From positions 8,804,001 through 8,868,000 of the forward strand of contig OZ038456.1 in assembly GCA_964036195.1 (NCBI GenBank): a stretch of DNA of 64,000 nucleotides, in the 5' to 3' direction. Below are positions 1-11,100 of the stretch, piece after piece (position 1 is the first letter of the stretch; every line of letters starts with the position of its first letter). The notes under the pieces were generated by a model. It saw nothing but the letters and a program-made list of their open reading frames with translations, ran no database searches and was not told where the DNA came from. The translations under genes were made by a program, and so were the position numbers. The DNA comes from Sphaerolaimus hirsutus (lineage: Eukaryota; Nematoda; Chromadorea; Monhysterida; Sphaerolaimidae).

Positions 1-2
1 AA

Positions 3-2991
3 TCATACAAGCAATGCTTCTACGAAAACGCAGCCAATGTAGGTACCATCTGGCGTTTTTGTTTTCAACTGCAATTTGTACACGGTCTGAAAAAGGGGGG
101 ATTATTTCAGTAGGTTACAAAAAAGTACGTAAACTGGTAGGACCCTAACAAACTCGATAACATCTGAATACGAGAACAGAAGAATTTTTATGACAGTTTT
201 CACTACAGAGTGATTTAATCAAAAATTTATCAGGTGATATTATTGACTGAGGCCTAGTACACATCTAAACCCATTACACATCTAAACTCGCCACCCACAT
301 AATTCGACCCATCACACATTTAGCATTAAGATTAGCGTATTACCTAGTATTAGAAGTATATACCTTATATCGGAGGTAATACGGTATAAGTTTTCAACAA
401 CTGGCTCAAATTATTTTAAAATTGGAATGTGTGTTGAGCAGGGGTTTAGTAGGGGGGGGGGGGTCCCCCCAAATCTGCCAGATATCTATCTATCCCGGAG
501 GCCCGCTCAGCTATCTATTTATCCCGGAGGCAAAATTTTGGGTTACTATCCCCTAAACCTCCCCCCCCCCCAATCGGCCAGCTATCTATCTATCTGGAGC
601 GATTTTAAAGAAATTTTGCCCCAATTTTCGCTCAAAATCGCTAATTTTCGTACCTTTTATAGTTTTTCACCTTCAAAATTGTAATTCATGTTCCGTATTG
701 TCCATTTTCGGCTATTTTTTGTACTATACGTACTTATATACCTATTTTTAGCTGTTTTTCTCCTACTTTTAGCGATTTTCTCCCTTCTATACCTCGGAAA
801 AGCCTATACATTGAACCCCCGCGAACCCCCCCCCCAGAAAATTTTCAGCTATCTATCCCTCCGGAGGAGCGATTTACTACCTATATGAACCCCCGCGCAG
901 GTCCAAATCTACAAAACCCCTGGTGTTGAGTATACTTCAGTGCCCTTTATGCATATTTATATCAATATTTATTCTGGAATCATGAAATTTCTAGTCGAGA
1001 CACGACCGTGTAAACGCTGCTAAAAACTTTCACTCACATCGCCGCCAAGTTTCGAAATAATACTGGCGTATGGTGTCAAATCGAGCGGCTGCACGAAGGT
1101 CGACTTTCCGGGTTTCACGGGGCAGTTTTTCGCTACCGCGCATCCATCGATGTTGTGCCTGAAGTGATTTTTTAAATAAACACCATGTCATTTCGATGGC
1201 GCTGTGCCATTACGCATTTAAACCCATCACGCATGCATGTAGAACCGGCACGCATTTAACTATACCCTGCATGCTGAAAATATGCAATAAAACACAGGAC
1301 TTAGTGATTTTAAAAGTGAACATCTATCAAAAAAAACCCCTGAAAATTAGTGACTTTGGGTGAAAATTAGAGTAAAATTGCTCAAAAGTGGCCCAGATAG
1401 CTAGATAGCTCAACAATTTGCGGGGGGAGTTCAAAGGAAAGTAGCCAAAAATTGCCTCTGGGATAGATAGATAGCTGGGCGGCGATGGATAGGTGGCATT
1501 ACCCGCTCCCTTTTCTTACCGCAGCGGGTATAATGTGTCTACAATGGGTCTACATGCGCAATGGGTTTACATGCGTAATAGGCCTGACCCATTTCGATGT
1601 CAATTGACCGGTTACGGAACTTTGTTCAAACTGGCATGCAGCAAAAAAAATGTTTTGTCAATATTGTGGCTTGTGTTTTTTAATGTCTTTCTGCGACCGG
1701 TCAACTGAAATGTGAATTGACACCGAGTCGGATTTGTGAAATGTACTGAAATTTTTTCAAAGTAAGCTTTCAAAGTAAAGTAAACATTGAGTATTTATTT
1801 TTATTCACCGCTGAGTACAGAAAATGTAAAGTACAATTTTTAAGTACACTGCGTGAGTGAACGTGAATAGGTAGCAGTATTTTCACTCAGGGAGCATTTT
1901 TTCGATTGTGTACCTAGGAAAACCTAAAAGTGAGTAAAAGTAATAGTTAGAGTCATCGCTTTCCCTACCTGTCGCAACTTCAATCATTTTCGCTGCCATT
2001 TTCGCAGCAGTTTCAATTCCTTTGAGTAACTTTTGCTTTTCATGCACCCCATTAATTTTTCTGAATTACGTTTTCTGTTCTCGCGTACTTTTAAAAGTAC
2101 GCGTAAAGGTGAGGTGGGTACAGGTATTTTTTTCCAGAGGAAACATAAATGTATTTAAACTCGGAAACATATAACATACAACACACTGAAGAACCAAATT
2201 ATTAACTACCTAATTTTAATGCACCCAAAAGAAACCCCCTAATGTTCAAAACTGACAAAACGCCAAAAGTGGGAATCTTGTGCCAATCGCATCCCAAAAT
2301 GCCACCCCAATAGTACAAATCCGCATCCACAAGGACTTTATCGTAGGTTGTAGTCCCTTTATTGTCACCAGATTCATGCAGCATGATTTTCTGTTTCGCA
2401 TCAACTGGGTACAAAGTTTGACCGGCTTCTGTTGTCAGGTTTAGACTGAGCAGAACATTGGTCCACTCTGTACGGGAGGGGGGTTGTTTGAGGTATTTGG
2501 GTTATGGCCACAGCAAAAGTTGGTGTGTGATGATGGGCATGTGATGCAAAATTGGTGTGATACAAAAAGGGGTGTGTGATGCAAAATTAGTGTGTGATGC
2601 AAAAATGGGTATGTGATGCAAAATTAGTGTGTGATGCAAAAATGGGTATGTGATGCAAAATTGGGTGTGTGATGCAAAATTGGTGTGTGATGCAAACACG
2701 GGTATGTAATGCAAAATTGGTGTGTGATGCAAAAATAGATGTGTGATACAAAATGGATGTGTGAGTGATATAAATAGGTAAATGTGTTTTAAATGTTGTC
2801 ATGTTTTCTGATGATATATTTATGATAGATTCTACCCACAGTCTGCAATTAAATACCTAATGGAAATCATTCTTAATTATACCTCCTTTGCAATTTTCCC
2901 AATGAAGCGCTTTATCCGTGCCGTCAGGATATTTTGGGCAGCACAGGGCCACTGTGGCGCCAAAAAGCACAATTAGTGTCGTTTTCAACAT
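3..2991 (-). CDS. Secreted ML-domain (MD-2/NPC2/GM2-activator-like) lipid-binding protein
   Basis: Four exons read on the minus strand: 2991-2883, 2467-2257, 1158-1038 and 86-3. Phases agree at every junction (1, 2, 0) and give 174 residues plus a TGA stop at 5-3. The first exon begins with a hydrophobic signal peptide (MLKTTLIVLFGATVALCC), followed by HWENCKG. The middle carries GCDWHKIPTFG, then DGCAVAKNCPVKPGK, and the C-terminus has GTYIGCVFVEALLV. The paired cysteines, the C-P-x-K-x-G motif and the length fit the ML family, whose members bind lipids or sterols in lysosomes or outside the cell. Donors include GTGAGT and GTCAGT. The exact ligand cannot be told. No upstream exon is needed because the ATG directly precedes the signal peptide. 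Confidence 0.85.
424..1495. repeat. Low-complexity repeats in intron 3 of the ML gene
   Basis: Intron 3 (87-1037) and part of intron 2 hold copies of a GATAGATAGCTGGGC / GCTATCTATCTATCC motif mixed with G and C runs (for example 455-470 and 565-572). Similar blocks recur at 53935-54080 and about 60850-61010. No convincing protein is encoded here; the open frames at 427-888 are translations of the runs. Confidence 0.6.
2516..2768. repeat. Minisatellite (GTGTGTGATGCAAAA unit)
   Basis: About 14 imperfect copies of a unit near 18 bp, of the form TGTGTGATGCAAAATTGG or the same with AAAATGGG. The array lies in intron 1 of the ML-domain gene. Open frames on the minus strand here are repeat translations (ASHTN, ITHTH). 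Confidence 0.85.
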
Positions 2992-3819
2992 GTTTTGTGA
3001 CCGCTTTTTGGACAGTTTTTTAGAAAACAGGTTTTTAAGACCTTTTCTGCAGTTGCGACGGCGAAATGAATGAGGCTAAGTTTCGTGCGAGGCCGCTTTT
3101 AATGAGCTCTGTGAGCGCTTGACAATTAAAGCGACGTTTTTACCTGTCGCGTTATCAGTGACAGAGTTGTTAAAATGGGTGACATTGTTTATTTTACCTG
3201 CAGTTGCGATGTGACAAACGTGCATAGAATGTGTCATGTAAACTGTCAAAAATTATATAAATACCCTGTAAAATGTCTAATTTTCTTTGATTGAACGTCT
3301 GCTAGTTTTCATAGCATTTGACATGACATTTGACATTGCATGGCATTTGACATTTTACAGGTACTGGGAGTGGCACCTGGTGATAGTCCCGCTACCTGTA
3401 AAGTGGAAAAAGTGTTAAATGTCATGCAAAATGTCAAAAATTTAATAATAATGTGGTTTCTATTTTAATTGACATTTTGCATGACATTTGACACTTTACT
3501 TAACACTTTACACGGTGCAAGACTGCTGCATTTTTTAAAATATTTATTGCATATTTTGTACTTACTTATTTATTTTGTGTATATATATACCTAGGTTTAA
3601 TAAATTAAATACGTACATTTATTTATGTCATTTTAACAACTATGTATTTATGTATTATGTATGTATTAACGTTATCACACATTATAGAACAGCTGGCTTT
3701 CTTCTCAAGAAAATACTTTTTTTCTTGTCTGTTAATCAAGCTGTTTGTTTCGTATGAAGTCGTTCTTGCAATTGACGTTGTTTGTTTTAGCAGCGTTTAC
3801 ACGGCGTCCCTGCGACGAC

Positions 3820-4344
3820 TAAAGATGGCAAAAAAAATATTCGAAAATTCGAAAACGTTTTAGAATTTTCGAATTTTTAAGCAAAAAAAATTAAGCAAAA
3901 AATACACAAAAAATCGATTTATTTTACAAAAGATTCGAAAATTCAAAAATTCGAAAAGACTTTTCGATTTTTTTTGGTATTTTTGTTTGAAAATCGGTAA
4001 AAAATCTCAAAACATTTTCTCAAAACATCAATTTTGCTTGGATTTTTTGTACCGGCTCAACTTTGATGTGCAAATATCTCCGCGGTAAAGGTATAGACGG
4101 CTGTCAAACATAAAGATGTATTCAAAATTCAGACTAAAAATCTGAAATAGCTATAATTTGATGCAAAAAGAACTTGAATAGTAGGAAAAAGATTCGAAAA
4201 TTCGAAAAGTAATGAAAAAGATTTGAAAACTAAATTCGACAATTCGAAAACTATTTTTGGAAAAAAATCGAAATTCGAAAAGTCATTTTGGAAAAAAACA
4301 CTTAAAAATTTGAATAATTTTTTCGAGAGGGTTTGCCATCGATA
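3820..4344. mobile_element. hAT-like MITE, GATGGCAAA-end family, copy 1
   Basis: Ends are TAAAGATGGCAAA and TTTGCCATCGATA in inverted orientation. Flanks GCGACGAC and GTGACGAC (7 of 8 identical) look like an 8-bp target duplication, the hAT signature. The interior is dominated by TTCGAAAATTCGAAAA-type repeats. No transposase is encoded. Two further copies with exact 8-bp duplications lie at 26271-27467 and 49626-50214. Confidence 0.8.
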
Positions 4345-4781
4345 GTGACGACAAAAACATCAGTGAAAAGGTACCATAAATCCTGGAATGAGGTAAGTCC
4401 CATATTTGCTAGAAAAGACAGTGAAGTGTATGTAAATACTAGCCAATTTGCAGATAATTTGTGACTGTCAAAGAGTTTTAGGGTTTTGAATTAATTTCAG
4501 TTGCTGTTTTGTCATCGTCACATTTTTTCTTCGATTATAATGTGACGATAAGTTCATGCAACAATGTCGTCACACTGTGCACGGGAATCAACTTAATCAA
4601 AAATTGAAAATTAAACTCAAATACTTTAAAATCTATCAAAGCCGGGAATGCACAATTGTTTTCAGAGTACCAACACATTTTCACAGCAGGCATACCCGAT
4701 TAAAGGCATGCACACTTTATTGGAATGTTTGATTCCCAAAAATTGTATACCTAGCAATAAGTTATGCAAGTTGAATTAAAA

Positions 4782-4953
4782 TACCGTATATCCTTGAATA
4801 AGACCCCAGGGGCGTGATTATTTAGTCAGAGGTTTTGGAGGGGGGAGTTATTCAAGGGGGGGGGGGGCGTTATTTTTTCCTCACATGGCCAACACGGGGG
4901 TGTTATTCAAGGGTGTATTATTCGAGGGGGGTCTTATTCAAGGATATACGGTA
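4782..4953. mobile_element. TA-flanked CCGTAT-end MITE
   Basis: Starts TACCGTATATCCTTGAATAAG and ends in the inverted form TTCAAGGATATACGGTA, with G runs just inside. The TA at both ends is compatible with a Tc1/mariner-type target duplication. About 170 bp, non-coding. Confidence 0.75.
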
Positions 4954-5010
4954 GTGGGTGAACATGTTGATCAAGCCGATCAATCAAGACAAACAATAAA
5001 TAAATGAAAA

Positions 5011-5110
5011 GTCGATAAATCAATCATCCAATCAATAAATAAAAAAATCGTTCAATCGATAAATCAATCATCCAATCGATAAATCAATCATCCAATCGAT
5101 AAATCAATCA
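5011..5110. repeat. 18-bp minisatellite at the end of the nephrocystin reading frame
   Basis: Tandem AATCAATCATCCAATCGAT units. The last residues and the TGA stop of the minus-strand nephrocystin gene (5104-5106) fall in the first unit, so the array has grown at or into the stop codon. Confidence 0.7.
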
Positions 5111-8100
5111 ATAGCATGAGGTCCCGCCAAATCCAACAGGAAATCATCATAGTCCAATGGCTTAAAAGATACCAAACTACTGGTAAATGTCGCCGTTGCG
5201 AGCCAACGCAATGCTGATTTGTCTTTTGTGTAACTTCGGACAAAATCGTCAATTACATTTTGTCTAGCCTGAATGTAAAGGAAGAATAGGTAGATTAACC
5301 ACATAAAATTGTGATAGCATAAAAGCCTGTGGACAAATTATACTGGGCGGACATGATACTCTGCCCTCGCACTCATTTATGTCTCACGTTGGAAGCGCGC
5401 CAATGATAAAGCATGCGAATTTTGAGTAAAATATGAAAAAAATTATTGATGTGAATAAGTTAACGAATAGCCTTATATGACTTTTTCAACTTTCTGTGAA
5501 AATCGCATGCGTAAAAGATCGTTGGCACGCTTCCAGCGGGAACCACGCGTGCAGGGTGTAAAGTAACTGGAGTATACTTTTTTTATAACATAAGGCTAAG
5601 GTGTCAGCTCTCCATTTTCCGTTTTCAATTTCTGCTTGCCAAAGGCAAAACTTTTCTGTTTCTGGTTTCTGATTTGCGACTGTAAATTTTTGTGGTGTTG
5701 CCATTTTCCCATCTAATTTTTCATTTACCAGTTGAATTTGCTGTTTTTCTGGATCATTTTTTATTTTTTCAGGAAGTGCCAAATTTTGAATTTCTATTGT
5801 TTTTTTTAATTTCCATTTTGACATCCTACATCAACCTGTTCATCAAAAGTATTACCAACCTTTAAAGCCTCCATATCACACAAATCATAATCTGGTAGTG
5901 CTACCGCACTGTACAAAGTTGCAATACTATCCACGAAAAGTTTGCAAAATTCCACACTCATAGCTGTTGCGCTGCTCTGCGAATTTGGATTGGTGCCAAT
6001 TAAAAATTGCATTCATGGAGAGACAAAGTTGGTTGGTGTTGAGTTGAGTTCACAACTGGAGTTCACATTTGTACAAACACTTCCACATTTCTACTAATTA
6101 ATTTCCCATCATGAAGCAACCCAAATGGCAACTCCCAGTTGACAATCAAACTCCCAAAATGAATAAATTATAATCCCACAGTCAGTCAACTCAAAGCATG
6201 TCTCAGTGACAGCTCATACCCATTTTGTTTGGGGCACAAAAATGGCAGAAACAACAGAGTACAAGTGCGTAATTTGTCAAATGATAAGACAATTTCTAGT
6301 ATAAGAGAAAATATCTGAGTTACAACATAGTAGAGATAATAGAGCAGTAGAGATGGTAGACCTGCACCCTGTTAAGTGTAAAGTGTCATGTAAAATAGCA
6401 TCCAAATTTGTAAAATGTAAAATCTCCCGTAGTAATAGGGTGTCAAAAAAAATTTTCTACGGAAAACGGAAACGGAAACGGAAAATTTTTGTCAGCGGCC
6501 GGAAAACGGAACGGAAAACGGAAAAAAAATTGCACTTGGCGGAAAACGGAAACGGAAACGGAAAAAAAATTTCTGAGGCCGGAAAACGGAAAAAGAGGCC
6601 GGAAAAACGGAAACGGAAAAATCAAATTAGCACGGAAATGGAAAAACTTGCTAAAATTTTGCCGGAAAATGGATTAAATTTGCTGAAATTTTGCTGGAAG
6701 TGGAAAAAATTTGCAGTAATTTTGCTGGAAACAGAAAATTTTTCACGTCATTGACAATCTGCATGAATTTTTACCAGTTTGGCTGATCAGAAAACAGAAA
6801 GTTGGGCCAGAAAAAGGTAAAATGAGGCGGAAAAATGGAAAATTGAGGCGGAAAATGGAAAAAAGGCAGAAAAACTGGAAATTGAGGCGGAAAACGGAAA
6901 AAAGGCGGAAAAACTGAAAATTTAGCCGGAAAACGGAAAATGAGCCGGAAAAACGGAAACGGAAAAAAAAGTTGCCGGAAAACGGAACGGAAAACGGAAA
7001 AACAATTTCAGCAGCCGGAAAACGGAACGGAAAACGGAAAAAATTTGCCTGCGGAAAACGGAAACGGAAAACGGAAAACGGAAATTTGACACCCTACGTA
7101 GTAAATTTTTTTTTATTGAAATGAACCTTTTACATTTCATTTGCCACATTTTACTTTTCACTTGACACAGTGCATGACTGCCCCAGCGCCAGCTGTAAGC
7201 ATTCACAGTCACCTGTCGCTTATCAACTTATCACACAATGCTTATCACTTGCCAAGTTGCAAAACCCAGTTATATTATATTTGTTACCTTGTTCTCCTTG
7301 CTCATATGTTTGCTGGCATCCTGCCAAATGTGCCACATTGCCATCATCAGATCAGGCTGGTCAGCGATGGTGGGAAAAATTGCCAGCATTCTGTCTAGAA
7401 TTTGGGTGGGTTTTTCATTTTGTAGTTACTTTGTTTGGGGTTGGGGTTGTTTTGAATTTTTGAGTTTGGATTACATACAGGGAGGTAATGATCAAAATTT
7501 CAGATTTATGTTCTGTACTTGTAGATTCTATTATCTTTTCTGAGTTCGGTGAGAGGTTCTTTTGTTGAGTGTATTTTCATAAAGGATCCCAAAATACCCG
7601 TTAAATTTTAGCCAAAATACCTGACCCTTCTTTGCTGTCAGTGCTGTGCACATAATTGCACGGGAATTCTCGAAAAGCTCGCATAATTCATAACCTTACA
7701 TTGACAGAACCTTACTTGCAAATCAAACCCAAACTCTTCCCATCCCAAATACATAAATGGAACTCAAATAATGCATATATGAGCAACTAAAAAAATCAAG
7801 TGGAAAGTCAAGTGACAAGTAAGGTAAAAAAGTGACAACCACTCACTTTAATTCACAAAATTACCTGTCACTTTACTCACTTCACGTCACATACCGCTTA
7901 CCACTTTCCTTGGCACTTCTCCACAAGCAAAACTGGGGACACCCAAACCCCCTCCCCCTTCACCAACCTGGCACCATTACCCCCGTGGCGGGGTAATGTC
8001 TGGGTCTAGCCAGCAAGGCGCCAGCGTGCCATCTGCAGTAGCTGGCCATTGCTGCTGCATTGGTGCTCCATACTAGCACGTCTGGCAGGCAACTGAGGGG

Positions 8101-11100
8101 GGGGGGGGGGTTGAATGGGGGTAGATTGGTGTCAGGCCCTGTAGAATGGCACATGACAGGTAGAATTTCATGCAAAATGTCAAATTACCAGTACAAGATG
8201 AAATGAAATCTGACATTTTACACGACTTTTGTCACTTTTCATGTCGTTTTGCAGGTTCTCGGAGTGGCCCCAGACGGTCAGTTATTATCTGATAGTTCAA
8301 TTTTCTGGTAGAGCTGTTCGGATTTTTGTGGCTGGCGCTAGGTAGGGCAAAATTAAATGTGTAACTACTGTCTTTTTTGACATCATGGATATGCAAAAGT
8401 GTGCAAAATGTTGCTCAATGTAGTGAAGGATATCATATCACATTCAAAATATAATTTCCACAGAATTACCACATGAAACATGACTTCATTCACCAAAGTA
8501 TGGTAGTCTGGCATTCCGCAGCAAAGATCGCACTTTGGACAATGAAATCTACCGTTTCTCATCTGAATAAAAAGCAGGAAACTTTGTCTGTTTCAAACAA
8601 TAAAACACTTTTTTCCGCATACCGTATTTCTTCTAATAGAACAACACACCTCCAATAGAACGCCACGTCAAATAGAACGGCTTATTTTGGCATTTTTCCA
8701 ACCATGGCAAAATAGAACGGCAGTCTCCAATAGAACGGCATCTTCAATAGAACAACAGTTAAAAAGTTGACGAAAAATATAATGGCGTTCTTCTATTAGT
8801 AGAAATACGGTATTCAAAAATTTTAAACTCACTCCAAATAATCGGCCATCTGTTGGCTGGGTGCCAAAGTTTTCAGTGTCAAAATTGGCCCGTCATTTTT
8901 ACTTTTACCCGACGGAATTTTTGGGGGTGAATAGTCATCGGCACGGTGTTCATCGATTGCGGAAGGATTACGTTCTAGGCATACTGTATATTTTCTGCGA
9001 ATATAAATTTGAGTCGAGTTTTTATGGTAATTATTTATTAATAGTGGATTTATCGACTCCTTGCGGTGGAGTTAAAAAAATGTTCCTAATTGCTCCAAAA
9101 GTGTCAAAATGTGATTTTGGAAAATTGTGAAAAATGCGAAGGACTGATTGCTTAACCCGATTTTCGAAATAGACATTTGTGGAATTATAGACTTTCAAAA
9201 ATGGACACCTCATTTGAATAGATAATTTTAATTTTATTCACCTCGGAGTGGCAGCGGTCACTGGACTGGTCATCAGCGGAATAGCCGCCCATCCAAAAGA
9301 AACATCGCCCCATTCTTTCGTATCCTGGATTTGACAGGTAATTTTTTTAAAGATGGTATCTTTGCCTATAATTTTGAAAACAATTCTTAAAAAGACTTAC
9401 AGTAAACTTACGTTCTTCTCAAAAGCCATGCCGAATTCAATCAGAACATGTACGGATTTTTTTGCATAATTTGATCTGACGAAAACGTCCCCGTGCTCGA
9501 TCACATTTTGACCATTCGTTGGCTGAGAAATTGTCACAGATTTTTTGAAGCTGATTTAAATGTATTCTTGAAAGCTGTTGGTGAGCTCGTATCGCCCTGT
9601 CACAAAAAGATTGACAAGAATGTATATTTCGTTTTCTTTTGATAGGCACCTCGCCGTTTGGCGTTAACAGCTTTATTGTATCCAAAAAAGTATTTAAGTA
9701 TCCAAATGATTTATTTTAATTTTGGTGTGAAATCTTTGTTATTGCCGGTTCAAGTGAAACCCTGTAAAAATACTGTGGAAGTGTAAATTGTCAAAGTGTT
9801 AATTGTCAAAGTGTAAATTTAGTGAAATTTGACAAGGCAACGCGTGACTCGTGCTTACCAACCCATGTGTAGTAGTTGATTGAACTTACCTAGGTACTAC
9901 AAGTTGTGATCTCACATACACACGCGAACTCTTTTCATGAAATAAAAACTGTCCAACTTTACCACAAATTCACCTAAAAAACACCACACCCCACTTAAAT
10001 AGGTAACCCTCAAAAATACCCCCCACCCCAACCTTAGTATCAAACCTCCATACACCCTTCTCCAAGCCGCTTCCCTGCACTTGAGCATTAACCAAATGCA
10101 CATTCGAAAGCACCTGCCTGCCATCGGTAAGGCAGAGTCTACCGTACCGTTTAGTTACAGTAACGTTACCGGGTAAGGCGCCGGGTGCGGTATTGGGCAG
10201 TCCGGTGCACCGTAATAGCTGGATTACGGTACAACAGCGAACGTGTCGCTTGCGCAACTGTGGGGTGCGGGTTGTGTGAGAGAAAAGTGTGGTGTTGTTG
10301 GGAGGGGAAATTTTTGTCGGATCGATTTGAAGGGGGGGTTATTCAAGCTGGGATTTTTTCCCATTAGGTAATTTAACAAAATAATATTTAGAAAACAAAA
10401 CATTTTTAGCTAGGTAAAATACAAAGCGAGCTAGAGAGTAAAGTGACCTTTCACTCGATTTACAACCATTTCATTCGAACAACTTTCATTCGAAAAACAA
10501 CCACAAAACCCCGACCTTATTAGCCTCGGCATTCCAAAAAATGTCGTGAAACCCCAAATTAGATTCGCTCAATCTGGGTGTCAAATGACATCTGAGCGAA
10601 AGGTGCGGATCACTGCGCATAGCACTGCCAAGCCAGCTGTCACCCACCACTCCTGGCAGGGGCAGACTTGCTGACAGGGGTGGCTGTGTGAGTGGTGGAT
10701 TGTGTCCGGTGAGGTGTGTGATGGTGGTTTTTGGGAAAATTTGATGTTGTTTAGGAAGTGACAATTGGCCTTGGCTTATGGATAGATATACCGTATTACC
10801 TCGAAATACCCCCAGGGGGTTTATTATTTCGCCAGCAAAATTTGAGGGGGGGATAATTCGAGGGGGGGGGGGGGGGGTTTATTCGAGGGGGGGGGGGTCT
10901 ATTATTTTGCCAGAAATTTTCGGAAATCCCCTATACGCGGACGTAAAAAAATCGAACAATTTCATTGATGTATATGTGTTTATACGCATATATAACTGTA
11001 TATTTACATACAAAAACCCTACCCTAACGTCACTTAATCATCAGTTTTAACATGTGTTCTGCATTGTACAGATCACAAACTGCGGTATTTGTCATGTACG

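Larger units (their letters stand above)
2992..5103. other. Intergenic stretch between the ML gene and the end of the nephrocystin gene
   Basis: No gene seen. It holds remnants of the introner-related repeat (GACATTTTACAGGTACTGGGAGTGGCACCTGG near 3349-3380, and an inverted pair of TGTAAAGTG blocks at about 3398-3515), an hAT-like element at 3820-4344 and a TA-flanked element at 4782-4953. The 5' flank of the ML gene at 2992-3250 shows no promoter motif I can defend. Confidence 0.6.

Noticed and set aside
2502..2802. Repeated spaced units, considered as a CRISPR-like array
   Set aside because: The units are contiguous minisatellite repeats without unique spacers, in an intron of an animal gene.
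5486..5824. 112-codon minus-strand frame beginning MSKWKLKK
   Set aside because: It lies in the intron between the last two nephrocystin exons, which join in phase without it; it runs into a TATACTC element and shows no family resemblance.
6353..7212. Lysine/arginine-rich and phenylalanine/proline-rich frames
   Set aside because: They are the two strands of the GGAAAACGG repeat of the hAT-like element at 6436-7096.
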